This document shows, one piece after another, positions 12,853 to 27,800 of a stretch of DNA of 64,000 nt. Position numbers and translations under genes: made by a program. Source of the stretch: Nymphaea colorata (taxonomy: Eukaryota; Streptophyta; Magnoliopsida; Nymphaeales; Nymphaeaceae); the NCBI RefSeq assembly GCF_008831285.2, contig NC_045145.1, positions 24,116,802-24,180,801 of the forward strand. Reading direction: 5' to 3'. Positions within the stretch are counted from its first letter, which is position 1; every line of letters begins with the position of its first letter. The notes under the pieces were generated by a model. The model was not told where the DNA came from, made no database searches, and was given only the letters and a program-made list of their open reading frames with translations.

Positions 12853-15800
12853 GAGAGATTCTTCCATCAATGGCAGGAAAGAACATGATATTAATGCAGA
12901 GTGCCAAACGGAAGCAACACTAGCAGTCATATCAACTTGGTATAGGGCAAAGAAAAGACGGGACAGCTATAAGGAGTTAGGGCAGCCCCATGCAGTCCTA
13001 CCTGGACTTCTGCTCTGTAACCTTATTCTCATGCAACCCTGCAGAATTCCAAGGATTCCAGTGACTTACCTAGAGACAGGAAAAGGTTTTCTAGCGACAG
13101 AAAGAGGTAAGCTTCCAGTTTGCTCTAACCATGTTTTTCTTTGTTTTCCACCTTATTTTATTCTTCCTTTTATTTTTCTTTCTTCACTGGGTTCTTTTTC
13201 CCTTGGGCTGCTTTTCCCTATTTGTTCTACTTCATATTCTTCCTCTTGTGTTATCATGTTTCCTAAGCACTTCTCGCAATGTTAGATATTATTTTTTCTG
13301 AATTTTTTGCCTTCACTTTTCTTTTTCCTTGCAATTTTCCTGCACATGTCATTTTATTAATGTAATCTTCTGTCAAGGTACTTTTGTTTCTTTCATGTAT
13401 AGGCTTCCAGATCTGAAACAGTGAAACATGATTCACTGTTTTCAGATATGACGTATACAAGTTTGTCTCTGCATATATAGATGCAGTGTTCAAGTAAACA
13501 CTCTAAATTCAACATAATTATGATATAGCTTTTTCACACTATATATACTGTTTCGAAGTTCAACCTAATTCTTATTAGCTTTATACATCTGTATATGTTT
13601 TATTTTGCAGTTTAATTGTTAAAGATCAAACATAGGAGCATCAAACTAAAGCTCCAAATCCTACAAATAACAAAAGCTTGGTAAGGGATATTATTTGCAG
13701 GTATTTCGGTAAAGTCACCAAAAGGAGAATATCAAAGTTGAAGCATCATGTAGCAGGCAGAAAGCAAGGAATAAAACCATATGATGGTGTCCCTCATAAT
13801 GTGTCTTCAGAAAGTACCATGAAAATTTTAAGGAGATTAAAGCAGAGGAGAAAGATAGACTATTTGAACTTGGAAGAAACAGACTATTTGAATTTGGAAG
13901 AAGTAGCATATACCAACATCAATAGATAGCAATAATGTCAAAGTTGGTGCTAGTGGTAGTGGTGGAACAATTTAGTGGGGCCAGCATAACAGATTACAAT
14001 CAATAATGCATTTGAAGCTAAAGAAACAAAAGTCATACGTCCCGCTGTAGTCATTTTTTCCTCCTTTTATGGGTGGCAGGAGCCCTTATTCTGGCCCTAT
14101 GGTAGAGGCTAGTGGGAATTATCATCAAGGAACAAAACCATCTTATGACCATGAGATCTATGTCACATAGGTAAGGGTATGGATGCTGGTATGGGTACGG
14201 GAAAGCGGGTAGAGGTACAGCATTTTTGCCAATCCTGATACGGCGGTACGGCGATTGTTATATACTTTTAATTAATTATATACATAAAATCAGTAAAAAA
14301 AAGTCACATAAATGTAAGAAACGTATGGCACGGCGTGAGATGAACTTGTAGGTGTAGTAGAACACGTTCACTTGTGGAGCAAGGACTACCCGTACTCATT
14401 GAAAGTGGTTTGGATCGGTTCTGACTCAGAACCGATCCAAACTGTACCAAGGCGTACCGCCATACTGGTATGGATACGTGGTGTGACATTGCATGAGATA
14501 GGACATAGATATCAAAGGATAAAGTAGAGCCCATATTAATTTCTTAACAAAGTTTAACAATTCAAGATACAAATAAAGCACACACACTAATTGCTAATAC
14601 ACTTGGCCAATATTGATTTTGATGACGAGTGGATTGTGGAGAAAGAAGCCCAACATGCCAAGAAACAATACATGGTTAGAAGACTCATCCACAATTTGAT
14701 AGTTGATACCAGTGCAACTCAAGATGTGCCTATAGAAGGTGGAAAAATCTCAAGTGAGCCACAATGTACGAAAAGAAAGTCTACATGAAGTAGGCAAGGG
14801 AAACTTGCCCTACTCCTTATTTATTTTACATATGAAATGATATTTTATATTTGTATATGGCATAGTTTAATGGGTATCTTTTTCTCATTAATGGCAGAGA
14901 AAAGGAAAAGGAAGACAAGTAATTGATGCTGAGGAGGAGAGTGAAGGTGATGAAGAAACAGAAGATGAAGATGCAGAGCTCGAATACATAGATGATTCGA
15001 AGAATGATGACAATGATAATATGAACATTGACAATGACAAGACAGAAAATGAATCTAATAGAATTCAGAACTTAAAATAGAAAGGTTGTCACTTTCTGCT
15101 GGAGAGGTACCTTCAACTTATAAAGTTTATGACATTTTTAATTTGGATAGGGATATTTCACTATTAACTGTTAATTGCTGTGCTTAATAACTTTTATTAT
15201 TTATTTGCTCATAGATGTATACTCCTTAATCTTTTTCCATTGTTTAATTTTGACAGAAAAAAAAGTGTATGTTTTATGCTTTGAGGCTTGCTATTGCACT
15301 TTGCTACAGTTTAACGCTTTTGATAACATTGGAAGCGGCACTATTTTGTATGAGGACTAAAATGTAATAACACTTACACTCTAAGGAACATAAACACAAA
15401 TGAAATCATTGCAATATTCACATAAAAGATAATGGTGGAATAACCATAACCCTTTTTCCAACCATCTATTTGTGCCCCTCTCATCACAGAAGCAACAAGA
15501 TGAACAAAAAACTAACAATTCACTTGGATACGTAAAAGCCTTTGAAGAATAAATCAATATCCTCAGGATCACATTCATTAAGTCTTGTGAAGGATAATTA
15601 TATATTACCTTGTCTCTTCCTAGGGCTGCATAGTGTTGTAAGCCGTTACAAGAACCATCCTGAAACAAATCCACATAAGACCAAGGGAGGGAAAACCAGA
15701 AAAGCCACTCAGGTGGAAGACAAAACAGTTATCAAATGGACGTAAAGAGTTCAAGAATGGGTAATAATTAAATAATACTATTGCCTAGAAAAGTACAACA

Positions 15801-18800
15801 CCACATATTATAAAGGTTTAACTCTGTGAAAGCATATGATATCAACCCAAGAGTAACAACAAAATGGAAACATATTGGTTCATCAGTTTCATGGAGCTCC
15901 ATAGAAGATACCATAGTAACCTAAGTTTATGCACCACCTGATTTCAGGAAAGTATAAAAGTACCACATGATCACCTTTCTTCCAAATTACAAAAAACCAC
16001 ATACATGTACGTTAGGGGCAAATTTTAGTGCAGATCCAACAAGAAGACACTCCAGGGATGACGTTGTCCAATCAATCCAAGAACTACTCAAAGCATTCAC
16101 ACACAAGTGTGATTGTATGTTCCATGCACAACTGAAAGAGGAGACTTGAAGGCTTGAAGCATACTCAAGTAGACATATAGTTTAATAAAAATATAAATTT
16201 CCAGTTAGTAATAGGGCTCGATTCAAAGCAAAAACCATATTCAAGTAGGACAATAACAGTGATGCAGCTCTATCAGATCATATTAAAGTAGGACAACAAC
16301 AGTGATGCAGCTCTATCAGATCGATCAGCCAACTGCAAAATCAAACCTACACATCTTTTCTTGGGAGTGTTATGTACTCTTTTTCCACTTTGAGTAGTAA
16401 AATTTGGACTGCTTAAGATAAACTGCAGCACCATAAACAACATGAACCCATGCTAACTTTTCTATTTTGCTTTTCCCCATGAAAGGGGAACCAAATTAAA
16501 AGGGAAAAAGAAAAAAAGGAAAATGAGAGCTACTGCCTTGGTTTTCCTCCATTACCATTTAACAAAAATTGATACATGTAACACATTTTTCCAGTAGTTC
16601 CCAGATCCAATTATTGTTCTAAGGATAGAAGAAAACTGATTTACCTGATAATATTTCATGTTTAAACTTTAAGCAAAAAGTTGTCTTAATATTATGTATT
16701 ATAGCTAACCCAAAACCTAATAAATTTGCAAGCATTGACATTTGACACAAATGCACGTCAGATACCTCATATGAATTTACCAGTACCAAGCTTAGATTTG
16801 CTTATTTATGCACCAACCTATCCATGAAATAAGGCAAACATAACACCAGAGAACCAAAACCCAAGACAAGGCAATATAAAGAGGAGCACAAACAGAGGAA
16901 TGCTTCTGCAGTCAAAAAGACAGACCCAGTACTTGGAAGGAGATGCTATCGGTAATAGGAACAAGTGATATTTAAAACATTGTCTCTCAAACGTTCGAAC
17001 TCAAGAAAATATCTAGATTATGGCAAGTGGCAATTTACCTGATGCACAGGAACATGTGAAATGGTTGTTTCTGGTGAAGAGCTCCTCAAAGCTTCAGAAA
17101 GATTGATGCAAGCAGCCAGGCACTGGAAGGGATCTTCTGCACCCAACCACCACCTTGAACCTTCAAGAGGTCGATCAGCTGAGTCAAATATATCATCCAA
17201 GTGATTCTCAACAAAAGTCAAGCGGCCGTCATATGATAGCTTGTCAACACCACCACCATATAGATTTGCTATGTGTATTTTTAACCAATGAAATCCTGAT
17301 TTCCCTAGTGGGCGTCCTTCTGCAAATTCTAGGATGCCTCGGCAAAGATCTGAACCGAGGTGGTTCAGGTATGGATGCATGGGATATGCTCGGCCACGAA
17401 AATCTAGATTATGTGGGTAATAAAATCCTTCTTCATCCTTCATTCTCCGAGCAACCTGAAGACGACAGATCAGCTTAACCACTAACACTACAATCCAGAA
17501 CATAATACAGTAAAACTATATTTTTTGAGCTCTTACAGATAGTTTGAGCTCCACATCACATCGCAGTGAGTGTCTTTCACTGCTTTCCTTCTTTGCATTC
17601 TTAAATTTCCATTTCCACTTCTTTAACACCTCATCATCCTCTGTATCAGGCTTTTCTGGCAATGGAACCTGCCAGTACAAATTTTCATGCAAAAAGCAAC
17701 AGTTTACTTGCTTATAGTTAGAATTAATATGAACAGAGATAACCTCATTAAGAATGCTGTCTAAAATATAGTCAACACAACAAACTAAGACAATAGTCAT
17801 CTTAGTAACTTACATCTCGACAGTCAACAAGCCCTGCAAGATTACCTCCACTAGCCCAAATTCTATCTATTATTGCAAGCACCCTTTTGTTAACCCTCCA
17901 TTTCGTACTCCCAAGGGTATCCAAGGCCTGTGAGAGGAAGAATAAGCTGAAAAAATGAAAACAAATATACACATGTATGCATGTGTAGGTACAATGATAT
18001 TAAGGGGATGCATGAATTTGTATGTACATGACCTATAGATGGAGACAATACCTGGAACAAAGGCAAAATACTCGAGTTCAATATCTATTTTGTAAAAACA
18101 TGAACAAAGCTGTTACAGTTCATGCTACTAAGCATGTTGAACTAATACCTTCTTGTTATAATGTACTTCCTGGGTGAGTCAACATATTTACAGCACTTTA
18201 TGACAAATATTATGAGCAATGTTGTAAAAAGCGTATCGTAAGCTGTATCGTTCTGGCTTTAAAATATGCCGTATCGTAACGTATCGTAAATTTTTTTAAT
18301 AAATAAAAAAAAGGAAAAATTTGTTGCCGGCAGCTGCCCCACCCACGGGAAGTCTCTCAGTAGTCAGAAGCGGAAGTGGAAACAGAAGCAGCAAGTGTAG
18401 GACTTCCGAAGCACTTCAGGTCTCCCAATGCCCCCCTGGGCTCTCCTGTAGAAGACAAATGCTATTTGCATTTTCGAGGTTTTGAATCCGATTTTTGAGG
18501 AAGGCTTCTAAGCTCGCATTGTGAGTCAATTCCGTTTGGTGCTTTGGGCCTTTAGAGCCTGCCACGGGGGGGGGGGGGGGGGGTGGTGTTGGCTGATTGA
18601 CCTCAGTTTCTTACTGTGGTTTCGCAAAGGAGGAATCGCTTGATGCTCCTTCAGCTCCAGACGTGCCAGAAATAGGTCACTTGGGTTCGACCTCCGCTGT
18701 GAGAAGTCACAGCAAAAACAATGACGAAGCCCAGAGCCCCCAAGAAAGACATTTTGCTTTCGAAAAATTCATAAAAAATCAGTAAAAAACAAGAATAATA

Positions 18801-21800
18801 TGTTCTTCATAAAAAAACATGTTTTACAGAATGATAGACTTATTATTGCTTAAAGTTACGGTTCATCATTCGTAAACATCAAAATTCATAACAATATCAA
18901 TATAGAAAGCACAACAAGTCAACAATTACATAACGTATATCATAATTTCATAACCATAGATTCACAAGTCATAAGGTATTAAGGTCCATAAGTCTATGAA
19001 ATACCACATCAAAAAACAAGTTTTAGATGTTATGTATTACATCACAAGATGATAATGAAATTGTGAAAATGTTCAATGTCAATACATATAACATGAAAGC
19101 ACTCCTGACTCTCATTCATAATTGTTGACGTGTTTTAATGTACGGGTCTAGGTCTGGACCCGGTCCAGTGTGTGCTCCTGTTTAGACCTGTTGAGACTCA
19201 ATTTGTATCTTGGTAACCCTAATTTTTGGGTGTGAATGAAATCTTAAGAGAGAGAGAGAGTCTGGTTGCTAGTGGGCACCAGTTCCTCCTCATCCGTGGT
19301 TTTTTCCCTCTTGTTGAGGGATTTTCCACGTTACATCGTGTTCATCGTATTCTTTTTCTTTCTTCGTGTTTCTACATGGTATCAGAGCCAACGAGTTTGG
19401 GAATTTTCTTTGCAGTCGTGAAGTTCTGGCCCTGACCTTCCCATCACTCGCTGCTCTTGTTCCGCCGCTGACATTGCCGCCGCCGCCACTGCCACCGCCG
19501 CCCGGCTGCATCACCTGAGATCATTGCCCTCCCCAGACCGACGTCGAAGATTGCTGTCGCCCAAAGCTGCCCTCTGCTCCTCCACTTGGTTCTGAGTTTC
19601 TTGTTTGTGCTCGTATTGGATCACCGTTTGAGTGGTGATCGTCTCCCGCCGTGAAGTTCCGGTGGACACCGTCGACTCTTACTGGTTTGCTGTGCGAGCT
19701 CCTTCACCATTGACTTGGGGATGACCTACCAGCGGATTTGATCGAAGAAGAACCGATTTGACGGCCGTTTGAAGACGATCATGCCATGTTCTGTATACTA
19801 AGTTTAACAGGTCTCACTAAGCCTATTTCTGTCCGAGCTTCAATCGAGGGCTCAATCGACTGTAACTTTTGGGGGTTTTGATTCTGATCGCTTCCCAACA
19901 AACCAATCTGTCGAAGGGGAGTAGAATTGTGTCAATCGGTGCAGTATTGAGTGAGATTCGAGCTCAAGAAATTTGATCAGACATTGTTCTGCTTTACCGC
20001 CGACCAGTCCCTGTTTCCGGTGACTTTTCCGACGATCGAACCATTGGATTTTGATGATTCCGGTGCCATTTGATTCCCAACATCCAGGTGATCCTCTCCA
20101 CCAAGTTTGACGTCGATCGGACTACAGATGGCGTTTCTGGAGGCGACGGATGGAATCTGGCGAAAATGGGCAGCGTCTTCCTGAAGCAGGCGACAAGCAA
20201 CCCGCGACTTCAAGGCTCAACGTCCTGAGTGTAGACTGCTCGGATTCAGCCCAAATTTGGAGTGTCCGCTCCTTGGCTCGTGCTCTTGTTGTTGTCCAAA
20301 TTTCAGAATTTTTGGAGGTGTCTACGATTTTATACGATTTTTCAAGTGAAGCCCTCTCCGACAGGCCTGAAGATGAGTTGCGCCTGAGGACTTCTCCCGA
20401 CGGTCCTAGTGCTCTCACGCCTTGGATCATCAGCTACGTCGTCTGGCTGTCGTCCCCAGTGTCTTAAGCCTCTCTCATTCTGCGCCACAAGCATCGTTCA
20501 GGAAGAAATTTGGGTGTTCTATCGACGTGGTGGCGGATTCCCGTATGAACGAGTGGATCATCGATAGTGGCGCTACTCACCACATGACCGGCGATCCTAA
20601 GGTCTTTCATGGGTATAAGCTTTCGTCAGGAAAGGAACGTATTTCTCTTGCCGATGGTTCAACTATCTCTGTGGCTGGGAAAGGGAGTCTCTCACTTTTG
20701 AACAAGTTCTTAGTCCACAATGCTCTACATGTTCCCCATCTTCCCTTGAACCTCTTGTCGGTTAGCAAGATCACGAAAGAGTTGAATTGTGAACTTATAT
20801 TTTTTGCTGATCGTTGTGTTATGCAGGACTTCGTGACAGGGAAGAGGATTGGGATTGGTCTGGCTTCTGACGGGCTATATCGTTTACCTATGCGTGCCGC
20901 TCAGGCTCTTATGACGGCAGTTAGCCAAGCAACGAAGAACAGAGAGGACTCCCTTCAATTGATTCTCTGGTGGCATGAGCGCCTTGGACACCTTCCTTTT
21001 GGACTTCTTAGACAGTTGTTTCCTGATTTATGTTCCAGGTTAGACATGACCATGGTGTCCTGTGATGTCTATCACCTCGCCAAACATGTTAGAGCTTCAT
21101 ACCCTTTGTCTAGCCATCGGTCTAATGAGGTATTTGCCATGATTCATTCTGATGTGTGGGGGCCTTCAGGGATTCCTTCTTGTCATGGTTTTCAGTATTT
21201 TATCACTTTTATAGATGATTGTTCTCGTAACACGATTGTCTACTTGTTGAAAGACCGTAGTGAAGTTCCTACTGTCATAGAGACTTTCATTGCTTATGTG
21301 AAAACTCGATATGGAGCATCTGTTAAGACCTTTCGATCTGACAATGCTCGTGAGTATATGTGTCAGTTTGTTGATAGCTTCTTTCGAAAAAAGGGAATTG
21401 TTCATGAGACTTCCTGTAGTTATACTCCTCAAAATGGAGTTGCTGAACGAAAGAATCGTCAGTTGTTGAACATGACTCGGGCTCTTCTTTTTCAACGTCA
21501 TGTTCCAAAAAGGTATTGGGAGGATGTTGTGTTGACCAGTGCGTATCTTATAAATCGTTTGCCTAATCGTATGTTGAATGGGCAGACACCTCACTCTATG
21601 TTACCTGGGAGTCGTGAACCTTTCTCTCTTTCACCTTGAGTTTTTGGTTGTGTTTGCTTTATTCACAATCATAGCCCTCACATTAAAAAACTTGATCCAA
21701 GGTCTATTAAGGGCATATTTCTAGGTTATTCTCCCACTCAAAAAGGGTACAAGTGTCGGGACCCTTCCACTGGTCATGCCTATGTTACCAAAGATGTCAC

Positions 21801-24800
21801 TTTCCTTAAACATGCTTTCTATTTTGGTGAGAATCCTCTTCAGGGGGAGAATTCTATGTCAAAGGAAGAGTATTCTCAGTATTCTCCGAGTCATGAAATT
21901 TAGTTTACAAATTTTGTAGACTACAGGCATGAATCTGTTGGTCCTTCTATTGAGGTGCTTGAACAAGAGAAAAATGGAAAGTGTTCTACTAGGGCAGAAG
22001 AGGAATGCAATCGTCTGTTTGGGCAAATTTACTCTAGGCAAAGAGTCTGTACAGATGAGGGTGGTGAGAATTCTACTCCCAATCCAGTTAGTCATTCCCT
22101 GGATGACCCAAGTCGTGCTCAGAAGCAACTTGTTGAAGAAGAGAGTTAGACTGTTGCTGCAAGTGAAGAGCTTCCCATTGCCCTGCGAAAGGGTGTCAGG
22201 TCATGTACTCAACATTCTATTGGTAACTTTGTTTCATATTCTAGAATGAGCAAGGACTACAAATGTTTTGTATCTTCTCTTTCTTTGGCTATGATTCCCA
22301 GGAATGTTGTTGAGGCTCAAAGTGATCCCAAGTAGACTTATGCAATGCAAGAAGAGATGGAAGCCCTGATAAGAAACATGACATGGGAAGTTGTAAAGAT
22401 TCCTGAGGCGGCTCACTTGGTTGGATCTAAGTGGGTCTACACCATCAAGTACAAACCAGATGGAAGTGTTGAAAGATACAAAGCTCGTCTTGTGGCCAAG
22501 GGGTTTAGTCAGAAATATGGGATTGATTACTTGGAGACATTTTGATGCAAACGAACTCAAGATTAAAGAATCTTGATCCAACTGCACTCACAACTAAACT
22601 AAAACTATGCTTAAACTAACTAAAAGTTAAGCAAAACAAGCAAAGAACAAGAACGACAGAAGAAAACTAAGAAACACTTCATTTCTTTCAAACTGATTCA
22701 TCTCCTTACAAAATGACCCAATGTCCCCTTTTATAGAGACAAGGGTGGATTGTGGATCTGAATCCATCTACAAATACTAAAAATCTAACTAGATCCAATT
22801 ACAAGATTTGAGTATATTTTCATCTTGCATCACATTTGCTCCTGTTGCGAAGATGAAGACTGTCAGAGTCATTATCTCCTTAGCTGTGATGAAGGAGTGG
22901 AAGATGTACCAACTTGATGTCAAGAACGCTTTTCTCAATGGAGACCTTGAAGAGTGTTGAATTAGAAAAGTTTTATGTTTTAGGAGGCTCTTCGTAATAT
23001 TAAAGAGTTATAAGAACTCTTTAATATTTTCGTTGTTTCTCATTGATTTATTTTGTAAATCTCTTTTCTACCCTAATCTCTTTTATAAGGGAGATTAGGG
23101 TTAACGTAATGAGAACTTTTTTGGTTTAGCCATACGGCTGCCTCTCTCTCTATCTCCCTCTCTCTCGCTCTCTCCACATCTCACGACAGACCTTATTTCA
23201 CCGCTGCAACATGGTATCAGAGCAGGCGTGAATCAGGCTGGCGACGTGAGAAACAAAAAAAAAAATCTGTTGTCGACGTTTCTGAGGCGTAAATCAGGCT
23301 GGCGACGTGAATCAGGCTGTCGACTTCTCCTCTTCAGGCTATCTCTTCCACCGTCTCCTTCCCTTCTCCCTCTTCCGTCTCCTTCTCCTACTACACACGA
23401 CACGACTGGGTTGAGCTGACTGTTTTCCAGCAGCTGACCCGTGTGGAGGAGTCTATTCACGCTATGAAATCTGCGTGAATAGACTCCAGCTATGGGTATC
23501 TACATATATATTTTTTTTTTCGCAGCTGGGTGGGAGTCTGCGATAGTTTATGTTGAATGCTTTCGTTGCTATTCATGATTCGTAGAAAATAAAACTGTCG
23601 TACAGCAGCGTTAGATGCAAGTAGATACGTTGTTGGTTGCTAAAGCCATTGCAAGCAGTGTGGTTTTTTTTGGCGTCGGATTTCTGGATTTTCTCCATCG
23701 TGGGGTTCTTGGACAGCAGTCTTCTACTTGTATTGCTGGTGCTTTTGGTCTTCTATTTGCATTGCTGAAACGTATTTATTGTGGGACTGTTGGACAGCAG
23801 TCTATCGTGTGGAATAGTGGTTTGCATCTAACGTTGCCGTGTGGTGATTGGACTTATGCTATTGTTGATCAGTTGCAGTCGCTATTGATTTATATATACA
23901 TTTTTTCCGCTTGCTTGGTGGGTGATCATTTGTGGGCAGACTTGCAATGGCTGAAATTAATAAATCTGATTTTTCTCATGAGGTTAAAAGTGGAGGAAAT
24001 CCATTTTCTTATGGTTCTACTGTAAAGTTAGATGGATCTAACTATGAGATTTGGTCTCGTGTGTTTATGATGTCTGTGATTGGACATCAGAAGGAGCATG
24101 TTATAGAAGAAAACGAACCTGTTGAAAATAGTGGAAAATATGGTTCATGGAAGGGAAATAATAATATTGTCATGTCATGGATCATGAATAGTGTGCAACC
24201 TCAAATTGCATCAACTATTGCATACTACACCTCGGCCAAGCAAATGTGAGATTTCTTGAAACAAACTTACTCAAATGACAAGAATGTTAGCAAGATATTG
24301 CAGGTAGAGGAGGAACTACTTAATCTGCAACAGGGTAACCAAAGTCTTGCTCAGTACTTCGTTTCCCTTAAGTCCATCTCTGAACGACTTAAAGCATTAC
24401 GTCCTCCATGTCCAACATGCTATAAGACCCATGGTGAACACTCTATGGTTGCGAAGTTCCTACAGGGTCTCTCCTCTGAATATGCAGTAGCAAAGGCTCA
24501 GATGTTGATTGGAGCAGAAATCCCTGACCTAGCTGAAGCCTACAATAGACTCAGTCGTCTTGTTGTGACCCTCTCTTCACCCTCTAGTGATATCCATGTC
24601 TCTGCCCTGGCAGCCTCAGGAGGTCGTGGACGTGGTTTATTTAGGGGAAGAGGCATGGGTCGTGGGTCAGGAGGAGGTCGGGGGAGATTTCAGTGCACCT
24701 ATTGTGGGAAAATAGGTCATTTGGAAGACAGATGTTGGGATAAACATGGTCGTCCTACCGCAGCGCCACCCTTAGGAAGAAATGTTACATCGAAGCTGGG

Positions 24801-27800
24801 GACTAACTCTTTACAGTCTTCTATTGGATCGGCCCAAGCAGCGTCGTCAGTGGTAGATGGGTCTTTATCTTCTTCTCAGCCTGAGACAGTGACTGTGAGT
24901 ATCAATAAGTCAGAGTATGAGGACTTTCTAGCACACAGATCTACTTAGCCGTCGGCCTCCACAGTTATGAGTGACAGCGCTATGTCTATGTCTGTTGACA
25001 TTATCTCATATGATACAGGTACTACTTGGATTATTGATTCAGGGGCATCGAGGCACTTTTGTAGTAAACCTTCTATGTTTACTGTGCTACACTCATTACC
25101 TCAGATACGTCATGTGAGACTTGCAGATGGTAGATGGTCACCTATTATGGGTTATGGAGATATCAAGATTTCTCAGTCTATGACTATTCCAAATGTGTTA
25201 TATGCTCCTAAGTTTCCCACAAATTTGTTATCTGTTGGACAATTGATTAATGATTTACATTGTCGTGTTACGTTTGACTCTGGTTTATGTTCATTTCAGG
25301 ACTTGCAAACTGGGAAGACGATTGGTGGAGGCTATGAGAAAGGGGGCATCTACTTCCTGTCGGATCCCGTGGGTATTGCAGCATCATCGATCACATCGTT
25401 GTCCTCCTCTTTCCAGTGGCATCTCAGACTTGGTCATCCATCTGTCTCCAAGCTCCGTCATCTTCTTCCACATCTTTCATTACCAGAGTCGTTCCAGTGT
25501 GAAGCTTGTCAACTTGGCAAACACACTCGTAGTAGTTATTCATCGAGTCTTAGTCTGTCTAGTTGTGGACTATTTGATGTTCTTTATGTTGATGTGTGGG
25601 GTCCTAGCAGAGTTGCTAGTAGGTCAAGATTTTGTTATTTCCTTGTTATTGTAGATGATTATTCTCGAGTCACTTGGGTATTCCTTTTGAAGGAAAGGTC
25701 TGAAGTCGTATGTACTCTCAAAAACCTTATTATTGAAATAAAGACCCAGTTTGGTATTCTTGTTAAAAACATTCACACTGATAATGCTCTTGAGTTCAAG
25801 GCATCTACCTTAATGAAGTTTTACTCAGATAATGACATTTCTCCTCAGTTTACATGTCCCCATACCTCCCAACAAAATGGAATAGTTGAGCGAAAACATC
25901 GCCAACTTTAAATGTGGCTCGTTCCCTTATGCTTCATACTAATCTACCTGCATATTTTTGGGGAGATGCTATTCTTATTGCTTGCTACTTGACCAATCGT
26001 TTACCCTCATCCTCCATTGATAACCAGGTCCCCATTAAACTTGTGCACCCACAAAGACCCTTGTTTCCAGTAGCTCCCAAAGTATTTGGTTGCACATGCT
26101 TTGTTCACATTCTTGGACCCACACGTGACAAATTGGGGGCCCAAGCCATTAAATGTATTTTCATTGGCTACTCCAGAAACCATAAAGGCTACAAATGCTT
26201 TGATCCCTTGACTCAAAAAGAGTATATCAGTGCAGATGTCACATTCTTTGAGTCTCAACCTTATTATAGCCTCACTCCTATATCTACTGAGATGCCACGG
26301 TCACCAGACCCACTGCCTATTCCTCCTATTCCTTTGGAGTCGTTCCCTTTTGAATCTCCTTCTTCTGTTGTGTCCAAGTTTCGTGATCCTCCGCTGGTTT
26401 ACACACGTCGACAAGACCCTTCTCATAATCCTTTGCCAACCGTTTCTCAGGAGGTAAGTACATCTGAAGTGCATAGCCCTACTCATTCTGATCCATGTCA
26501 AGACTTACCTATTGCTCTTCGCAAAGGCAAGCGACAATGTATTTTACATCCTATATCTCATTTTGTGTCTACTGATGGTGTTGGTAAAAATATGCAACAG
26601 TTCATTCAAGCTCTGGCTGCTCATACAGTTCCTACGTGTCACCAACAGGCTTTATTAGACACCCAATGGAGACAGGCTATGCAAGATGAGATGGATGCCT
26701 TAGTGCAGAGAGGCACTTGGGAACTTGTTGATCCTCCTCCTCGTTGTAATATTGTTGGCTCAAAGTGGGTATTCACAGTGAAATATAATTTTGATGGTTC
26801 TATGGAACGATACAAAGCTCGGTTGGTTGCTAAGGGCTACACGCAGACCTACGGTGTGGATTTCTTTGAGACCTTCTCTCCAGTTGCTCGGTTGGGAACC
26901 ATTCGTCTTATCATTTCCGTGGCTGTCCACCATGACTGGCACATGTATCAACTGGATGTCAAAAACGCATTTTTGTATGGTGATCTCGATGAGACTGTCT
27001 ATATGCAACAACCACCGGGATTTGAACGACAGGGGGAGTGTGGCAAAGTGTGCAAGCTGAAGAAAGCTATTTATGGACTCAAACAGAGTCCTCGTGCGTG
27101 GTTTCACAAGTTTTCTGAGGTAGTCTCAAAGTGTGGCTTTGTGAGATCTCCTCTTGATCATTCTTTGTTTATCAAGAAGGCTTCCAGAGGTATAACCGTT
27201 CTCGTGGTTTATGTTGATGATATTATCCTGACATGTGACTTTGATCAAGAAATTTCTGATGCAAAGTTGTTTCTTCAAAAACACTTTGTGACGAAAGATC
27301 TTGGTCCTCTACGATACTTCTTGGGAATAGAAGTTGCTCGCAATAGGGAGGGTGTTGTTCTCTCTCAACGGAAGTATGTTCTTGATTTATTACAGGACAC
27401 AGGGATGCTAGGAGCTAAACCGGCTAATTTACCTATGAATCCACGTATACATCTTCATGATGACCAAACAGAATTAGTGGATTCTCGATCTTACAGATCC
27501 CTTATTGGAAAACTACTCTATGTTACTGTGACAAGACCAGACATTAGTTTTGCAGTGGGAAAACTAAGTCAATTTATGGAAAAACCAAAGAAAGTTCATT
27601 GAGATGCTGCCTTGATGGTGGTTAAATATCTGAAATCGTCTCCTGGCAAAGGCCTTTTGTTCACGAAAGGCAAGACTCTGGAAGTGGAAGCCTATAGTGA
27701 TGCTGACTATGCTGGCTCAGTAGAGGACAGAAAATCTACCACAGGATTTTGTGTATTTGTGGGAGGCAATCTTATATCGTGGAGAAGCAAAAAACAAGGT

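Larger units (their letters stand above)
13600..15080 (+). mobile_element. degraded hAT transposon in an RpoT intron
   Basis: Inside the large RpoT intron 12719-15608, antisense to RpoT, three separated coding remnants follow one another. They are a BED-finger-like segment (about 13640-13929), a short segment containing [12 protein letters not shown] (about 14606-14788) and an acidic tail rich in Glu/Asp/Asn (about 14900-15080). Acidic tails of this kind close many plant hAT transposases. The middle is interrupted by the MITE at 14158-14491. Borders are approximate, and the remnants may derive from more than one element. Confidence 0.45.

Noticed and set aside
12785-13285. 166-residue ORF in an RpoT intron
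   Set aside because: It starts in a GA microsatellite and lies antisense within an intron, with no known motif.
20150-20467. 105-residue ORF upstream of the outer copia protease, considered as gag
   Set aside because: No Gag signature or CCHC knuckle; it overlaps other open frames in GC-rich leader sequence.
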